64,000 nt of DNA from Branchinecta lynchi (GCA_023053575.1 JAKZAP010000010.1:19900628-19964627), one strand, 5' to 3'. Positions 41,740 through 53,192 are shown, numbered from the stretch's first letter. Numbers and translations are program-made. The notes: generated by a model from the sequence alone, not told the origin.

Positions 41740-44378
41740 TCAACGCAACGCATCGGACAAAGTGTGCTTTATGGAATAAATTTTTGAAAAAAATGTTTCC
41801 CGTTTCTTTTTCAAAATATCAATGGGGTTTTTTAAACCATAATTATCCATCATAAAAGAACTGGATTGGTATTTCGAAAACCGGCATAAAAATTTCCCAA
41901 AATTAAAAAAAGTAGTTTTGATACGCGATAAATTTGATAATGTTAAAAAGGGTAAAAAAGAAGATGCAAGCAAAGCCTGTGGAAGAGCAACAGTGTTAAA
42001 AATCTTTGCAAGATTGCGTCTAGATAGGAAATCCCTAAGACAAATCACCGCCCCGAAACTAGCAGAAATACGCAACTCCACATCTTTTACTATTAGAGCC
42101 CTCGTTAATGTCAAAGTCGGGCCATAAGGGATTCCCAGATATCTCAAAGACTCACCTGGTTTTAGGATTGAATTACTTATACGGACAGATACTGAAAGAG
42201 AAATTTGTTCAAGGGGTTTTGGACCAAAAACCATAAACTGGCATTTTTCAGGTCGAAAAATCAGGCCATATTCATTAAAAGACTTAACTAGATAATTTAC
42301 ATTATTCTGAAGGCCCGATAGAGAACGGCTAATAAGGAGTATGTCGTCAGCATACGCTATAAGAGAAGCTAGGATACCTTTACCATAAATAAAAGAAGAC
42401 TGTACACCATCAAGACATGCAGCGATAGTTATATTGAAAATCACTGGAGAAAGAATCCCACCTTGACGAAGACCCCGGTTTAGAACAACATCAAAATCAG
42501 TGAAAGAACCCTTCCAAAGAACTCTAATTCGAGAAGCTCCAAACCACCGACACAACATGAGTACTATACTCACTGGTACACCATTCTTCAACAAAGATCT
42601 AAGGGCCCAAGCGTGGATGATACTATCGTATGCAGAAGCAATGTCTAGGGCTAATACATATCTTCTATTACTATAACTACAAGAACTCAAAATACGAGAC
42701 AGAAGAGTGTGAGCTACATCAATATTCAACCCTTTCCTGAAACCAATTTGATTCAGACCTTGATTAGAACTACCAAAATACGGGAGGAGTGTTAGCTCAA
42801 AAAGTTTACTCATTTGACAAGAAGTAGTTATTGGACGGAAAGATTTACAATCATTTGGGTTACCTCCTTTCTTTAATAGGGGGGTAGTTGTGGATTTTAA
42901 AAAACTCGACGGAACCAAACCTGACTTAAGTATAAAAGTAAACAGGGATGCAATCATAATAATAGTATTGTGTGAAGCCCATTTTAGATGATTAGCATGT
43001 AAACCATCACAATCTAAAGATTTTTTGCTTTTCAGTTTTCTTATAGCTTCTTTTACATCATCTACTTCAATTTTAATATCCGATATTACATGCTTAGACA
43101 ATTCTTCTTCAAATTCAGAATCAAGTTTACAATGTATCGTCTCATCAATTCTAGAAAAAGTACCATTAAAATGAGCAATCCAATTATCAGCCCCAAGACT
43201 ACTTTTATCATGCGGGTGCTTTCTATGTGACTTATTTCTCACAAATTTCCACAGCTCATCTTCATCTTCAGAAATACGATATCCAATTTCATCCCGAATA
43301 AAATCATTGTGAAATCTTAATTCCTTGCGGAACAGCGATTTAGAAGCTTTCATACCATCAAAAAAAGGACCAAACCTTGGGCTTCCCGCTGAACGCCACA
43401 GACGAAACGCACAAGAGGCTTTCGTGTTTGCATCTTTTAATAACTCATTAAATTTCCATGCAAACACTCGTGTTCCCGGGTAAAAAGATCTACTATTAAA
43501 AGCATTTTTCGCTCCTTCTTTCATACAATGGACCAATTCAGCATAAAAAATATCTATATCAACTTGATCAAGACATGTTTTTTTGTCGACAATTTTTAAC
43601 AGCATTTTATCCGTTTCAACGTGATAAATTTGAATTCTCTTTTTATCCCAATCCAAACATGTACATTTTTTAGAACGGACTATATTACTCGTAATGGATA
43701 ATACGGGGATGGGAATAACAAGAGTAAACGACAGGTAAAGATGATCACTAATAGGGATATCAGCACAAACACCAACTATACTTGGACATAAATTAATATC
43801 CGAAGAAACTAGATGGTCAATATTGGACGACGCGCCTGAATTATGAATATAAGTAGCGTCTGAATTTTTATGAATTAGAGCGTATTGAGGAAGTGCAGAA
43901 AACAACATAGATGCTCTGATATCTTGATCATCGGTAAGGTCACAATTAAAATCCCCAACAATGATCCATTCTGACTTGTGCGGAACTCTCAACACAGCCT
44001 TAGATAGCTCAGAACATGCATAATTAAATTCGTAATCTGAATCAGTAGTATGGTAATTAGTTGGGAGGTAGCAAGTAAAAACAAAACAATTCAAAATCTT
44101 GATCGCGATGAAATATTGCGTATGAGTAAAATAAGAAGCACCAAAATTCTGACGGGTAAAAATACATATGCCTCCAGAAGGACGACCTCCAGTGGGAACC
44201 GCGGGGACAAAAAAAATGTATGATTTAATGATAAATTATGTACAATTCCAGCCGAATGATCGAGCAAATGGTGCTCTTGTAGACACATAATGTCGGCTGA
44301 TGCTAGCAAATGTGATAAAGCATGGACCTTGTTAGAAACACCGTTACTTTTCAAAGAAATGACACTCAAATCACTCAT
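41740..44378 (-). pseudogene. LINE ORF2, endonuclease and reverse transcriptase, one frameshift
   Basis: The protein starts at 44378 (MSDLSVISLKSNG) with the APE endonuclease block CLQEHHLL. The frame is lost in a run of eight T (minus strand) near 44210 and resumes in the next frame, continuing 784 codons to 41740. That part carries the endonuclease motifs GDFN, NIDHLVSS and SDHLYLSF. It then has the reverse transcriptase: KKGGNPNDCKSFRPI, IGFRKG, LALDIASAYDS (first Asp), GLRQGGILSP and AYADDILL (catalytic DD), and ends in DALR. All catalytic blocks are present. A single indel separates this copy from an open ORF2, so it is either very young or the indel is a sequencing error. Confidence 0.85.
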
Positions 44379-45841
44379 TTCTTACTTTTATTTGCTTGCT
44401 CCTTGATCACTTTGCATCGGAAACTGTACCCTGGGTGTTCCGAAGATCCGCAATGGCAGCAATTGAAAGCCTTAAGACATGGGCTATCACGAGTATTCGT
44501 ATGATCTGAACCCGAACACCTAGCACACCGAATTGAGTTCTTGCAAGCTGCAGACATGTGCTCGAGAGATCCGCACTTAAAACACATTTTTGGCAGTGAC
44601 TTAAACTCGGTAACAGCAAAGTGCTCATACCCGACAAAAACACCGTGTCGCAGGTGGTAAGACTTTGAACTCGAAGACTCGAAGAATACCTTGTAGCAAC
44701 TGGAAGAACCGATCTGCGTGGCATCAATGATACCTTTGTTTTGGCTTTTGAGCATATCCGGATTAAAATCAAAGGTGACACTGATCAGGCCGATGTACTT
44801 TTGAAGACGGATTTCTACACTGGGACCCACTTTCTCACTCAGACTTCTTTTTAGTATTTCAGCTGATGACTTCTTAGTTTGAATTTTCCAGTTTCTGTCC
44901 TTCGAAACCGTAACTCTGTGTATCCCGTCAGCCCCACTTAACTGTTCTAAAATTTCTCTCCGTTTATATGGGTTGTCAAACTCGGGAGGGGGGGACTGGA
45001 CGTGAATATTCACCATATCGTTCGCGCTAGATTCCATCCTCGGCCACTCTACTGAATTGGTTGATTCAGCAGGAGGCGGTCGATTCTTCTGGAACTGCTT
45101 TATCTCGCTGACGTCCGAAATCAGTTTATCCCACGAATTGACAGTGCATGGGTTTGCTAACTCCAGCGATGTTAATTGTTCAACTTTTTCCGAAACATAC
45201 TTGAGTTGACGATCCCACGAATGCAGCGCCTTTGTAACATTTGCATGTTCGGTTGAGCCGGCTACTGGGATTAGGTCACCAGCAAACATGACGTATTTTG
45301 GCAGTTTCCCAGGCAATTCATTCGCATCAGCCAGAACGAACAACGAGAATATATCGTCACATAATGAACTGGATGCATTTGCGCCACGGCGTTCGGGATA
45401 ACGAGTAGTTGAATTAGCAGCCGAGATGATCAGAGAACGGGCATTATTTAGATCGTCAAGCTTGTAGAACCTGGAGGCTGCCGACACCGAATCATTTTTA
45501 TCAGTTCCTGATGAAACGCAATTTTGGAAGAAGCTAAGGACTGGTGAATAAACCAGATCCGGTCTATCTCGTTCGTTGCCACAGCAAATAGGAGGCGAAT
45601 CAATCATTGGGTCTAATGCCGTTGGGCCATGGCTAACGTCTTCTCTGACTATCGGCTTGGCCGAGCAGGGGTTGCACAGTACGAATGTCTGTTGGTGTTT
45701 CTCACTGTATTGTTCTACGAGAGTGTCACACCCCTTGTGGAAAAATGTACCACAACCTCCGATCAAAGAAGAGCAAATTATCGTGTCTCTGCTATTGAAT
45801 TTCAGAGACGCATTACACTTGTTACATTTCGAATTACTCAT
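44375..45841 (-). CDS. LINE ORF1 protein, PHD-like finger plus three zinc knuckles
   Basis: 488 residues, uninterrupted. Residues 6-59 show the pattern C-x2-C, C23, C30, H35, C38, C-x2-C (C56, C59), a PHD-like C4HC3 finger. Residues 420-478 hold three knuckles: CFKCGSLEHMSAAC, CARC-x4-H-x7-C and CHCGSSEH-type with a final Cys. ORF1 proteins of this group bind LINE RNA and act as nucleic-acid chaperones in the retrotransposition particle. The middle region (about 90-410) has no domain that I recognise. The TGA stop overlaps the ATG of ORF2, so reinitiation after termination is likely. Confidence 0.85.
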   Translation of the reverse strand: MSNSKCNKCNASLKFNSRDTIICSSLIGGCGTFFHKGCDTLVEQYSEKHQQTFVLCNPCSAKPIVREDVSHGPTALDPMIDSPPICCGNERDRPDLVYSPVLSFFQNCVSSGTDKNDSVSAASRFYKLDDLNNARSLIISAANSTTRYPERRGANASSSLCDDIFSLFVLADANELPGKLPKYVMFAGDLIPVAGSTEHANVTKALHSWDRQLKYVSEKVEQLTSLELANPCTVNSWDKLISDVSEIKQFQKNRPPPAESTNSVEWPRMESSANDMVNIHVQSPPPEFDNPYKRREILEQLSGADGIHRVTVSKDRNWKIQTKKSSAEILKRSLSEKVGPSVEIRLQKYIGLISVTFDFNPDMLKSQNKGIIDATQIGSSSCYKVFFESSSSKSYHLRHGVFVGYEHFAVTEFKSLPKMCFKCGSLEHMSAACKNSIRCARCSGSDHTNTRDSPCLKAFNCCHCGSSEHPGYSFRCKVIKEQANKSKK

Positions 45842-45924
45842 TTTCTGTTAAAAAGCAGTGCTGGGCGCTAGGGCTATGGGCTGAGGGCTACCTCAAACCG
45901 CATCCCCCCGCATCCCCCCTGTCA

Positions 45925-46391
45925 TATGATTGATGATATTTTGTCGTCTTATATCACAATGAATTGTGAAAAAGGGGGTATTAGGCTTCTACGATTTGGT
46001 TTACTGCACTTGTGCAATAATGGCTTGCTAATGGAAAAGAGGTTTAAAGTCCAAAGGTTCGGACTGGCTGTCAGACCATTGTTGGAACTCTAGCTATTCG
46101 TGCTAGATCTTCAACATTCGTTTGGATTTATAGTTGCGGTTTGTTTACATTTAAAGTGGGATGATTACAAATTAGGTTATTTCAATACTTGTTTGGTTAC
46201 TGGGGATGTGAAATGTCTTGGTTCTAAACATTTTACTTCAACACTCCACATCTGAGCGCTTGCGCACTTGTTTTTACTTTCCTCAGATCTTGAACAGTTA
46301 ATTTAAACTTTTCATGGGTCAACCCGGACTGCTTCTACTTTATATTAATTAATAAATAAATAGATATTCCTTCAGCCCAAGCTGATTGCGA

Positions 46392-46430
<39 letters not shown>

Positions 46431-47035
46431 GTACTGAAAAACCCAAAGGCCATATACAGGAAAAACAAATAGCTCATAGGAAACTAAACAAAATAACAAA
46501 CTAAGAAACAACACTTCTCAACTCGAGTGCTTTTCGCACAAAATTACCAAAAAAAAACAATCACTCTATAGCTATTCGTGCTAGATCTTCAACATTTGTT
46601 TGGATTTATACTTGCGGTTTGTTTACATTTAAAGTGGGATGATTACAAATTAGGTTATTTCAATACTTGTTTGGTTATTGGGGATGTGAAATGTCTTGGT
46701 TCTAAACATTTTACTTCAACACTCCACATCTGAGTGCTTGCGCACTTGTTTTTATTTTCCTCAGTTTTTGAACAGTTAATTTAAACTTTTCATGGGTCAA
46801 TCCGGACTGCTTCTACTTTATATTAATTAATAAATAGATAGATATTCCTTCAGCCCAAGCTGATTGCGAATCATATATATATGTATATCTGTATTGAAAA
46901 ACCCAAAGGCCATATACAGGAAAAACAAATAGCTCATAGGAAACTAAACAAAATAACAAACTAAGAAACAACACTTCTCAACTCGAGTGCTTTTCGCACA
47001 AAATTACAAAAAAAAACAATCACTCTAGGTGACGT
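45925..47035. repeat. Dispersed repeat H, with tandem duplication of its right half
   Basis: 45925-46240 matches 6540-6870. TAGCTATTCGTGCTAGATCT through ACTCGAGTGCTTTTCGCACA occurs twice, at 46093-46556 and 46569-47021, nearly identical except for the AT microsatellite, which is longer in the first copy. Confidence 0.8.
46394..46427. repeat. (AT)n microsatellite
   Basis: About 17 AT units in the first copy of the duplicated block. The second copy has only a few units interrupted by G (46875-46888). Confidence 0.9.
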
Positions 47036-47242
47036 AGAGCGTAAAATACCAAGAAGCTGTCCACCATTCCCAGAAAATAATGAACCCTTAAATGCGAAAG
47101 CTCCTGGCACCTGAAAAGAAAATGATCCAGACCATCCCCGTCAAGATGGCAAAGAGGACAAACACGTACTCCATCCGGACACCTAGAATTCCACGAATTA
47201 TCACCACATAGCGGTAAACAGTTGCAAAAACGGATGCAAACC

Positions 47243-47402
47243 GGATAGGTCAGCTATATTTTATTAGAGCTATACTTCGGCCTTCCTTGGCAAGGGTCCT
47301 CTTCAGGCTCAAGCCGCTGAAGCTGGAAAATGAACTTGTGGAAAAACAATTAAATACAGAAACATAGCTCTAATAAAATGTAGCTGACTTATCCGTTTTG
47401 CA
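47243..47402. repeat. Foldback element, copy 3
   Basis: GGTCAGCTATATTTTATTAG at the left is matched inversely by CTAATAAAATGTAGCTGAC at the right, with AAGGGTCCTCTTCAGGCTC inside. Same family as 31881-32029 and 39688-39770. Confidence 0.75.
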
Positions 47403-47674
47403 CCGTTAAATAAATAAATCTTAGGCTATATACGTGATTAAAATATCAGACGAACGAACTGATAGTGACGCTTAGCAGAAAGTGAAATGGAGTTGTCCGG
47501 GAACCGGTTTTTACAGCCACAAAAAATAGCAGCAATCCTTCCTGTAAACGTCTGAGCCCATTCCGTCCGTTTTCCGCCGTCAAATTTTATTCTCGGAATG
47601 ATTTTCCCGGTTCAGGATAGGGCAAACTAAACGCTTTCCGACTGTTACGCGTAACCATAGTAACGAAAGTGACC

Positions 47675-47860
47675 ATGCATTCTGGCATAGTTCTGAGGTT
47701 AGCAGTTGATGACTTGAAAGAAAGATCAACGAATTTTGGGGTGAAGACAGTCAGCGAAGCTTCCATTAGCCCAAACCCTGACATAGCAAGTCGTTATGCA
47801 CAGAAACCCTGTCTCAACAAAGGAGTGCAGGCAATACTGACGACGCTTTCTGCTCATGAG
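47675..47860 (+). CDS. DNAI2-like: DNAI2-like exon 1
   Basis: 62 codons from ATG at 47675 to the donor GAG|gtaggagg. A GTG codon lies two codons upstream, but ATG is the plausible start. SPNPDIASRYAQ and LSAHE align by position with the segment before the VNT block in DNAI2 proteins. Confidence 0.65.
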
Positions 47861-49834
47861 GTAGGAGGTAGGGTTGACCGACTGCTGAGCACAAACAGTA
47901 TTTAATCAATCAAACCAACATCACAACTGTTATTCTTTTACTCTTTGTGGCTCTATTTCTTCTGCATCCTGTTTCGGCCTGGTTATCTGTGACAGTTGGA
48001 AATTGTGTATTACTATTGTGACCGTCGAAAAGTATCCCAACAGAAGAAACGGAACATTGTAAAACAGAAATAACATTAAGAAATAAAAGAAGAAAATTAG
48101 CATCCTAAAACAGAAATAACACTTCTATTATTAATCTTCATGTCCAACAAAAGCTGACGCTGTTGACTCTTGGTTGATTTTTTTTTTTTTTTTTCACTCG
48201 ATTGTTCTAGGAGTCGGTTACCAACTATTTGGTTACCATGCTCGAGATCGTAGTAAGCGTGGTAACTACGAATCTCAGCAACGTGATTGGCCGGATTAGC
48301 CCATGGTAAGGATTTTTTTTCTGAAAACAGAAAAGTGCGTTCCAGCCTTGACGCCAAGAAGCCAAAATTTGTGACATCAGGCGTAGTAACTACGGTAAGT
48401 AGGGTGGAAAACGCTCTTAATTTCGAGAAGCCGCCAAAGAAGCATACCTCTATTCTAATGATTATATTTTTCAGGTGAACACTAAAGAGAAGAGGTATGA
48501 ATCCCGCGGAATAAACCACCAAGAGGGCGGGTGGCCGAAAGACGTGAATCCGGCCGACCCAGAACTTGTCGGGAGATTCAGAAAACGTGTCGAGAAGGAT
48601 GACTTATACATCAGCTCAGTTCTCAAGCTAGCAAAGGTAAACCGCGGCGGAACACAGGAAATAGCGAAAGAAATCCGCACGCGCCTTTGTCGAATTTGCC
48701 AGGAACTCGGCGAATGAATCATTTGGCTACGGCCAATCGAATAGGACCTTCAAGCCCGAAGTCAGAAAAGTTGGCCAATAAACAGGACCTTTTTCCCGCA
48801 TCAGACGACCATTAAAAAACTGACAACCACGATTTTAAAGTACGGATTCGCCCCTGACATGCTGCATAAGTAATCCCTTGAATTTAGAAAGTAAAATATT
48901 ATAAGGAAGAGAAATTCAAAAATTTTGCTTCGGTGTAGTGTAATTATGAGTTTACAATGCGTATATAGAGTCAAGTGTGCAATGGGATAAGGCTGCACTT
49001 AATTTGAGATAGATCTGAGGCGAAAAAGTCATTCTTCAGGCGTGACAAAAGCAATGTTCAAATACGTGTAACAAGATGTCGACTGTTTCGACTTAAACCT
49101 CTTATCTCATAGCATGCTCGGCTCTACGCCGTAAAAAGTCATAACTACTTCATTACATTATTTTAATTTCTAGGTACAAGGGATTACATATGGACCCTGC
49201 CTGGTACCACTAAGTATCTAAAGCATCTAACAGCCCAAAGAAGGAAAACTGCCTATCCGGTATTGAACACCAAACGCCTGTTCTACTCGGGAGTTTCTTG
49301 TTCTAAATGTTTAAGGGCCCCTCGCACTATTTACTGTTCAACTTCCAGTATTTAAACACAGTTGAATACTTTCAAACTAGGCTCTGCTTAACAAATTACC
49401 CACGGCTTCGGCGGTTTTAAGCTTTTTTGAGGAAAAATTTCCGATTTTTTCTGACGAAGGAGTTCTCGCAGACAACCGTCGACAGCGTGATACGCATCGA
49501 TGGGAGCAAAACACGGCAAGTGAGAAAAACAGAGAGGATTTGTTAAGACTGTACCGTACGAAATTCGGATCTCCGGGTTTACAAATGGATGGAGGGATTA
49601 CGGAAGTAGGTAGCGTTAGTATTATAGGTAAGAAATGTTCTTTCAAAATGATGTCTATTGCAGCAAACGGAGGCACAGATCCAACAGAACATCACTATTG
49701 ACATTTACGAAGAATATTTCGACAACGACGACGAGGCGACATTAGCTGACCTGGAAATCATTCGACCAGTCTCCGCTGAGGAAACCGACAGCGATGGACA
49801 ATCCAATGACGAAGCTGACGAAATCAGCCGTTAA
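47675..49834 (+). CDS. DNAI2-like: DNAI2-like gene: dynein intermediate chain N-terminal region only
   Basis: Three exons (47675-47860, 48475-48636, 49664-49834) join in phase 0 to a 172-residue protein. Conserved family blocks appear in order: LKERSTNFG, SISPNPDIA, an AHE at the first junction, ESRGINHQEGGWPKDVN, RFRKRVEKDDLYI and ITIDIYEEYF. These belong to the part of axonemal outer-arm dynein intermediate chain 2 that precedes the WD40 propeller. After YEEYF the protein runs into an acidic Asp/Glu/Ser tail and stops; no WD40 repeats follow before the gap. The frame and splice sites are intact, so it may be a real short paralogue; a truncated duplicate is the alternative. Introns hold MITE-C and repeat G. 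Confidence 0.72.
48200..48416. repeat. MITE-C, copy 3
   Basis: Ends GGGTGGAAAACGCTC followed by TTA; shares GATTGGCCGGATTAGCCC and GTAACTAC words with the other copies. It sits in DNAI2-like intron 1, ending about 60 bp before the exon 2 acceptor. Confidence 0.7.
48475..48636 (+). CDS. DNAI2-like: DNAI2-like exon 2
   Basis: Acceptor tttttcag, donor AAAG|gtaaac; 54 codons. It contains SRGINHQEGGWPKDVNP, a strongly conserved signature of DNAI2-type intermediate chains, and RFRKRVEKDD. This is the firmest part of the call. Confidence 0.85.
49310..49620. repeat. Dispersed repeat G, copy 3 (inverse)
   Basis: Reverse orientation of 23805-24150: starts GGGCCCCTCGCACTATTTAC and ends GATGGAGGGATTACGGAAGT. 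It lies in DNAI2-like intron 2, ending about 45 bp before the exon 3 acceptor. Confidence 0.7.
49664..49834 (+). CDS. DNAI2-like: DNAI2-like exon 3 (terminal)
   Basis: Acceptor ctattgcag; 56 codons and TAA. It starts with a Gln-rich stretch leading into NITIDIYEEYF, then an acidic tail ending ADEISR. AATTAAAG at about 49926 could serve as a polyadenylation signal. No donor site usable before the stop is evident. Confidence 0.7.
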   Translation, partial: QTEAQIQQNITIDIYEEYFDNDDEATLADLEIIRPVSAEETDSDGQSNDEADEISR

Positions 49835-51387
49835 TTTGTTTCTAGCTCATTAGACTGGCTTCGAGTCACCTGCATTTATATCTTATTCCATCCTTCCGTT
49901 CCTGTCACACCGATGATCAGTGTGCGAATTAAAGTATTTTTCCTGGATTCATTTCCTTCTAGTTGTTACGAAAACATTCCATAGCTCTACAATACTCCTT
50001 CTAGTTTATTCTCTCCCTCTTTCACTTATTTCATCTATGTTCGGCTTCTGTCATCACGATCAATTTCTCGATCGTCATTTCAGATCACTTGGTCTTTCTC
50101 CCCTGCTTCAGTTAACTGCTGTGATATTAATAACGATACTTTTACAATACTAAATGTGTTAACCCAAGGAATGCGCTTTTATTAGAAGAGTTCGGGACAA
50201 GGGTTTAATCCGTGACCCAGAATAGTCCTATTTTGACTGCCGTTTGACATGCATCAAATCTAAGATATATGTGTTACCACGTATGCATATGGTTTCAGCA
50301 ATCGAAGTATCTAATGTAATGGTCTTTCTCGGCTAGTAGGCACTGGACTTGGTTCACTGCGATGTTAGAACCAATTTTGATCGGGACTTTCGGATTCATT
50401 CTGCTGAAGTGCTGAACTGACATTCCATAGTCCATATTGTCCTTTGTCTTTCCGATTTCCTGACTGATTCCGGAGCTACACTGTAAGAAGTTTCATAACA
50501 GATAACACAAGGATGCGCATTTCAACCAACAACACTGGGGATGTAATCTGTAGTCAGCAGATGCTTTGTCAGCGGTTTCTCGCCTCTTCCTGGCAATGCT
50601 TGTTGTGCATAATTATTAATGCATAAGGTTTCCAAAATCATAATAGATTACTATCCCAAGTGTTGTCTGTTGAAACTGCGCATCCTCGAATTATCTGTTA
50701 TAAGACTCTCTATCCGTATCTGTTAGTGAACACCTATAGTATCAGGCTATCTTCAGCCTATGCCCCAAACAGACTTACCACCCCTCAGATCTTACATATG
50801 ACACACTAGGCTGGAACTATATCTCTTTTGATTCATATCTATTTATTTATTTATTTTCCTCAGAAGTGAGGAGTACAAAATATAATGTATAAAAGAGAAC
50901 TACGCCTAAACCAACTGATCCATTCAATTACATATGCATACTATAAAAATACGCATGATTTCGACAACTAAATTACAATTGTCTACGTACTAAATTATTC
51001 ACTTGTTAAAAATGGGTACAGGTTGTGGGTTTTGAGAGCTACCGAAACTTTTTTTTTTTATAAAAGTTTTCATCTTTTTCTTCAAATTAAAACTCGGTAT
51101 TTTAATTTAAAATCCGAAATTAACTACGAATTACAAACTTACTATTTAGCGACCTTTGGAATGTGGCTCCTAAAGAGGAGCACAACATCGGTCTTCCCAT
51201 CTAAACTTCTTACCGTCTCTATAACAATGAAGACACCATGGTAAATTGTATCACAAAGCGTTTTCATAAAAATCCAAATACAAAAATATCAATATTTTCC
51301 AAATATATGTATTGTCTTTGTCCAAGCCTTCCTTGTTTACAAATGCTGCGAAAACTACTTACATCGCAAAACCATCATTTTCCCAAT
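49835..51387. other. Intergenic, no gene supported
   Basis: AT-rich sequence between two convergent host transcripts. Short frames only; no repeat partner in the window was identified apart from low-complexity T and TTTA runs. Confidence 0.45.
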
Positions 51388-51570
51388 TCAGGGACTACCA
51401 CGACTAGTCTTCTGTTTTTTCCGGGATCCGGTTGCGGCAGGCGTTGACTGGGGGGCACCTGCTATAGAAGAATCCTCTCCATCCGAGGTCTCGTCTTCGA
51501 CCTCGATATTTTCAGTCCGAATCCGAAAATCGCGGGCTGTGGCAAGCCGAATCAGGCCACTGAGATCAAC
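51388..51570 (-). CDS. Terminal exon of an unrecognised host gene
   Basis: On the minus strand the acceptor tatcttacttgcag precedes 61 codons ending in TGA. The exon reads VDLSGLIRLATARDFRIR, then a Glu/Asp-rich stretch and a Lys/Arg-rich tail (SRKKQKTSRG), the look of a nuclear protein C-terminus. Codon use and GC content are higher than in the surrounding repeats. The rest of the gene would lie beyond the gap at 51659. I do not recognise the family. Confidence 0.6.
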   Translation of the reverse strand, partial: VDLSGLIRLATARDFRIRTENIEVEDETSDGEDSSIAGAPQSTPAATGSRKKQKTSRGSP

Positions 51571-51658
51571 CTGCAAGTAAGATAATAAGAAATAGTTAAA
51601 GAAAAATGGAAGATCCCGAAAGACTCTTAAAAATATGAACGAGATTTTTCTGCTGGAG

Positions 51659-51758
51659 NNNNNNNNNNNNNNNNNNNNNNNNNNNNNNNNNNNNNNNNNN
51701 NNNNNNNNNNNNNNNNNNNNNNNNNNNNNNNNNNNNNNNNNNNNNNNNNNNNNNNNNN
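51659..51758. other. Assembly gap (100 N)
   Basis: Exactly 100 N. It separates host sequence from the Polinton contig, which begins inside the integrase gene. No terminal inverted repeat or target duplication of the Polinton is visible on this side. Confidence 0.99.
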
Positions 51759-52209
51759 ACACCAAGCATATTTACTAAAGCAATCAATAACAGTTAAAAT
51801 GTATTTGTTTTATTATTTTCTTTTTATATTTCTGCATGTCAACTAAATCAGCTTGCCATTGCTCATCAACATAGTGAACATACACTCGCCTCCTTTCAAA
51901 GTTATGATAGGAAGGTTTGGTGTAACGTATACACATTCTCATTTTGCACACATTGTTTTATTTTATCCTTGGAAACCTTAACACCATTCTTTTTAATATC
52001 TGTAAATATCATCCACACCTGAATAATTAGAATAATACGTCTTTAAAATATCTGTTTCTGCGTTGAGGTTTTTTTTAAAAAGCGATTTTTCCTCGATCCG
52101 CAAATAACACAATTCCCTTTCAGCATTGGAACATTATTTTTTGTGACACTGCCTTAAACATTGATTCAGTGTCAGTGCTCTTTTTACATTTCATACAATA
52201 AATCTCCAT
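51759..52209 (-). pseudogene. Zinc-ribbon and integrase start, left-arm copy cut by gap
   Basis: The zinc-ribbon copy is at 52209-52043. The integrase copy follows to the gap edge, ending before the second catalytic Asp. The T5-A8 slippery tract is preserved. The contig end inside a coding gene is an assembly break, not a biological end. Confidence 0.85.
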
Positions 52210-52240
52210 TTATTAGAAAACAATTTTAATAAACGAAAAG

Positions 52241-52570
52241 CTACCATCTCATTTTGCGCTTAATGTAGGAAATACAGTGAAGTCCACAGTTTAATTCATC
52301 TATATTTTGAACAGCAAGATTTTCATAAGCTATTTTTTTCTTTGAAGTTCTTAGATATTTAATTATTTCTTTTCCTGGGGGAATACCGAAAGAATCAAAA
52401 AATTCTACATGGGGGAATTCAGGTAGATTACAATACGCAACCCAATGTTGTTCCAGGCATTCCACGTTTGTCATAGTTGATTACACCACATTCCGAATCG
52501 TTTATATGTTTGGTATCGTATCTAAAGAGAAAACACCTCGAAACTGTGGTATACTCCCTAATGCATCCAT
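52241..52570 (-). pseudogene. PRO: Protease, frameshifted left-arm copy
   Basis: Inverse copy of the protease. One inserted base before the catalytic His segment and a deleted base near the C-terminus (ending KMRW) break it. The His, Asp and Cys motifs are still readable. Confidence 0.85.
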
Positions 52571-52593
52571 AATATCAAAATTAGTTAGAGGTC

Positions 52594-53162
52594 CTACTTT
52601 ACTTTTGCTTCTTTTTTGATGTCCCCGTTTTTTGACTTCCTAGGCCTTCCACGTACCCCATGACCGACAACTTTTTTGTGTTCCAGGGAGTGTAAGCGCT
52701 CCACCTGTGTTGACATCATCGGTTTTTTTCTTAGGTCTTCCCCGTACACCATTACCCACAACTTTTTGCGTTCCAGGAAGTGTAAGCGCTCCACCTGTGT
52801 TGGTTATGTTATCCACCAATTTCTTACCAGCGAATGTACCCAAAGCAGCAGCTCCGCTTGTTAAAGCTGCCTTACCAAGGGCTACAGCTAGCGGTATTAA
52901 AAATGGAAGTAATCCACCTTTTTGAATCGCTTCTCTCATCTGCTTGTATGATACATCTATGTCACAACCCTTATTATTCAATTTTACATGTTTCAATTTT
53001 ATCAATTTGTCGTTTACTTAAAAGTAACTTAACTGGTTCTCGTTCATTTTGTCTACTATGACTAACACGTATCTGACATTTTTGTTTAGCATCAAAACAT
53101 TTCTTCAGCTTTCCTTTCTGAAGCTTTGACAAATAAACTGTATACTCCATTGTTTCAACCAT
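52594..53162 (-). pseudogene. pX-like protein, frameshifted left-arm copy
   Basis: Inverse copy of 60327-60893. An inserted T near 52983 splits it after IETCK. The duplicated NTGGALTLPGTQ segments are present, with one more shift between the second repeat and the basic tail. The A AAA AAC heptamer is unchanged. Confidence 0.85.
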
Positions 53163-53192
53163 TTATTAGGGAATAAATTTATCATATAAATT

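Larger units (their letters stand above)
41545..45900 (-). mobile_element. Nearly complete APE-type LINE
   Basis: Minus-strand order: 5' region, ORF1 (45841-44375), ORF2 (44378-41740) and a 3' UTR of about 190 bp ending in an ATTGAATTGAATTGTATTG-type tandem tail at 41545-41575. ORF1 and ORF2 overlap by one base in ATGA. ORF2 is broken by a single homopolymer frameshift. A tandem tail in place of poly-A is typical of L2/CR1-type elements; I cannot assign the clade more closely by eye. Confidence 0.85.

Noticed and set aside
41918..42127. Plus-strand ORF in the LINE
   Set aside because: Antisense shadow of the reverse-transcriptase C-terminus.
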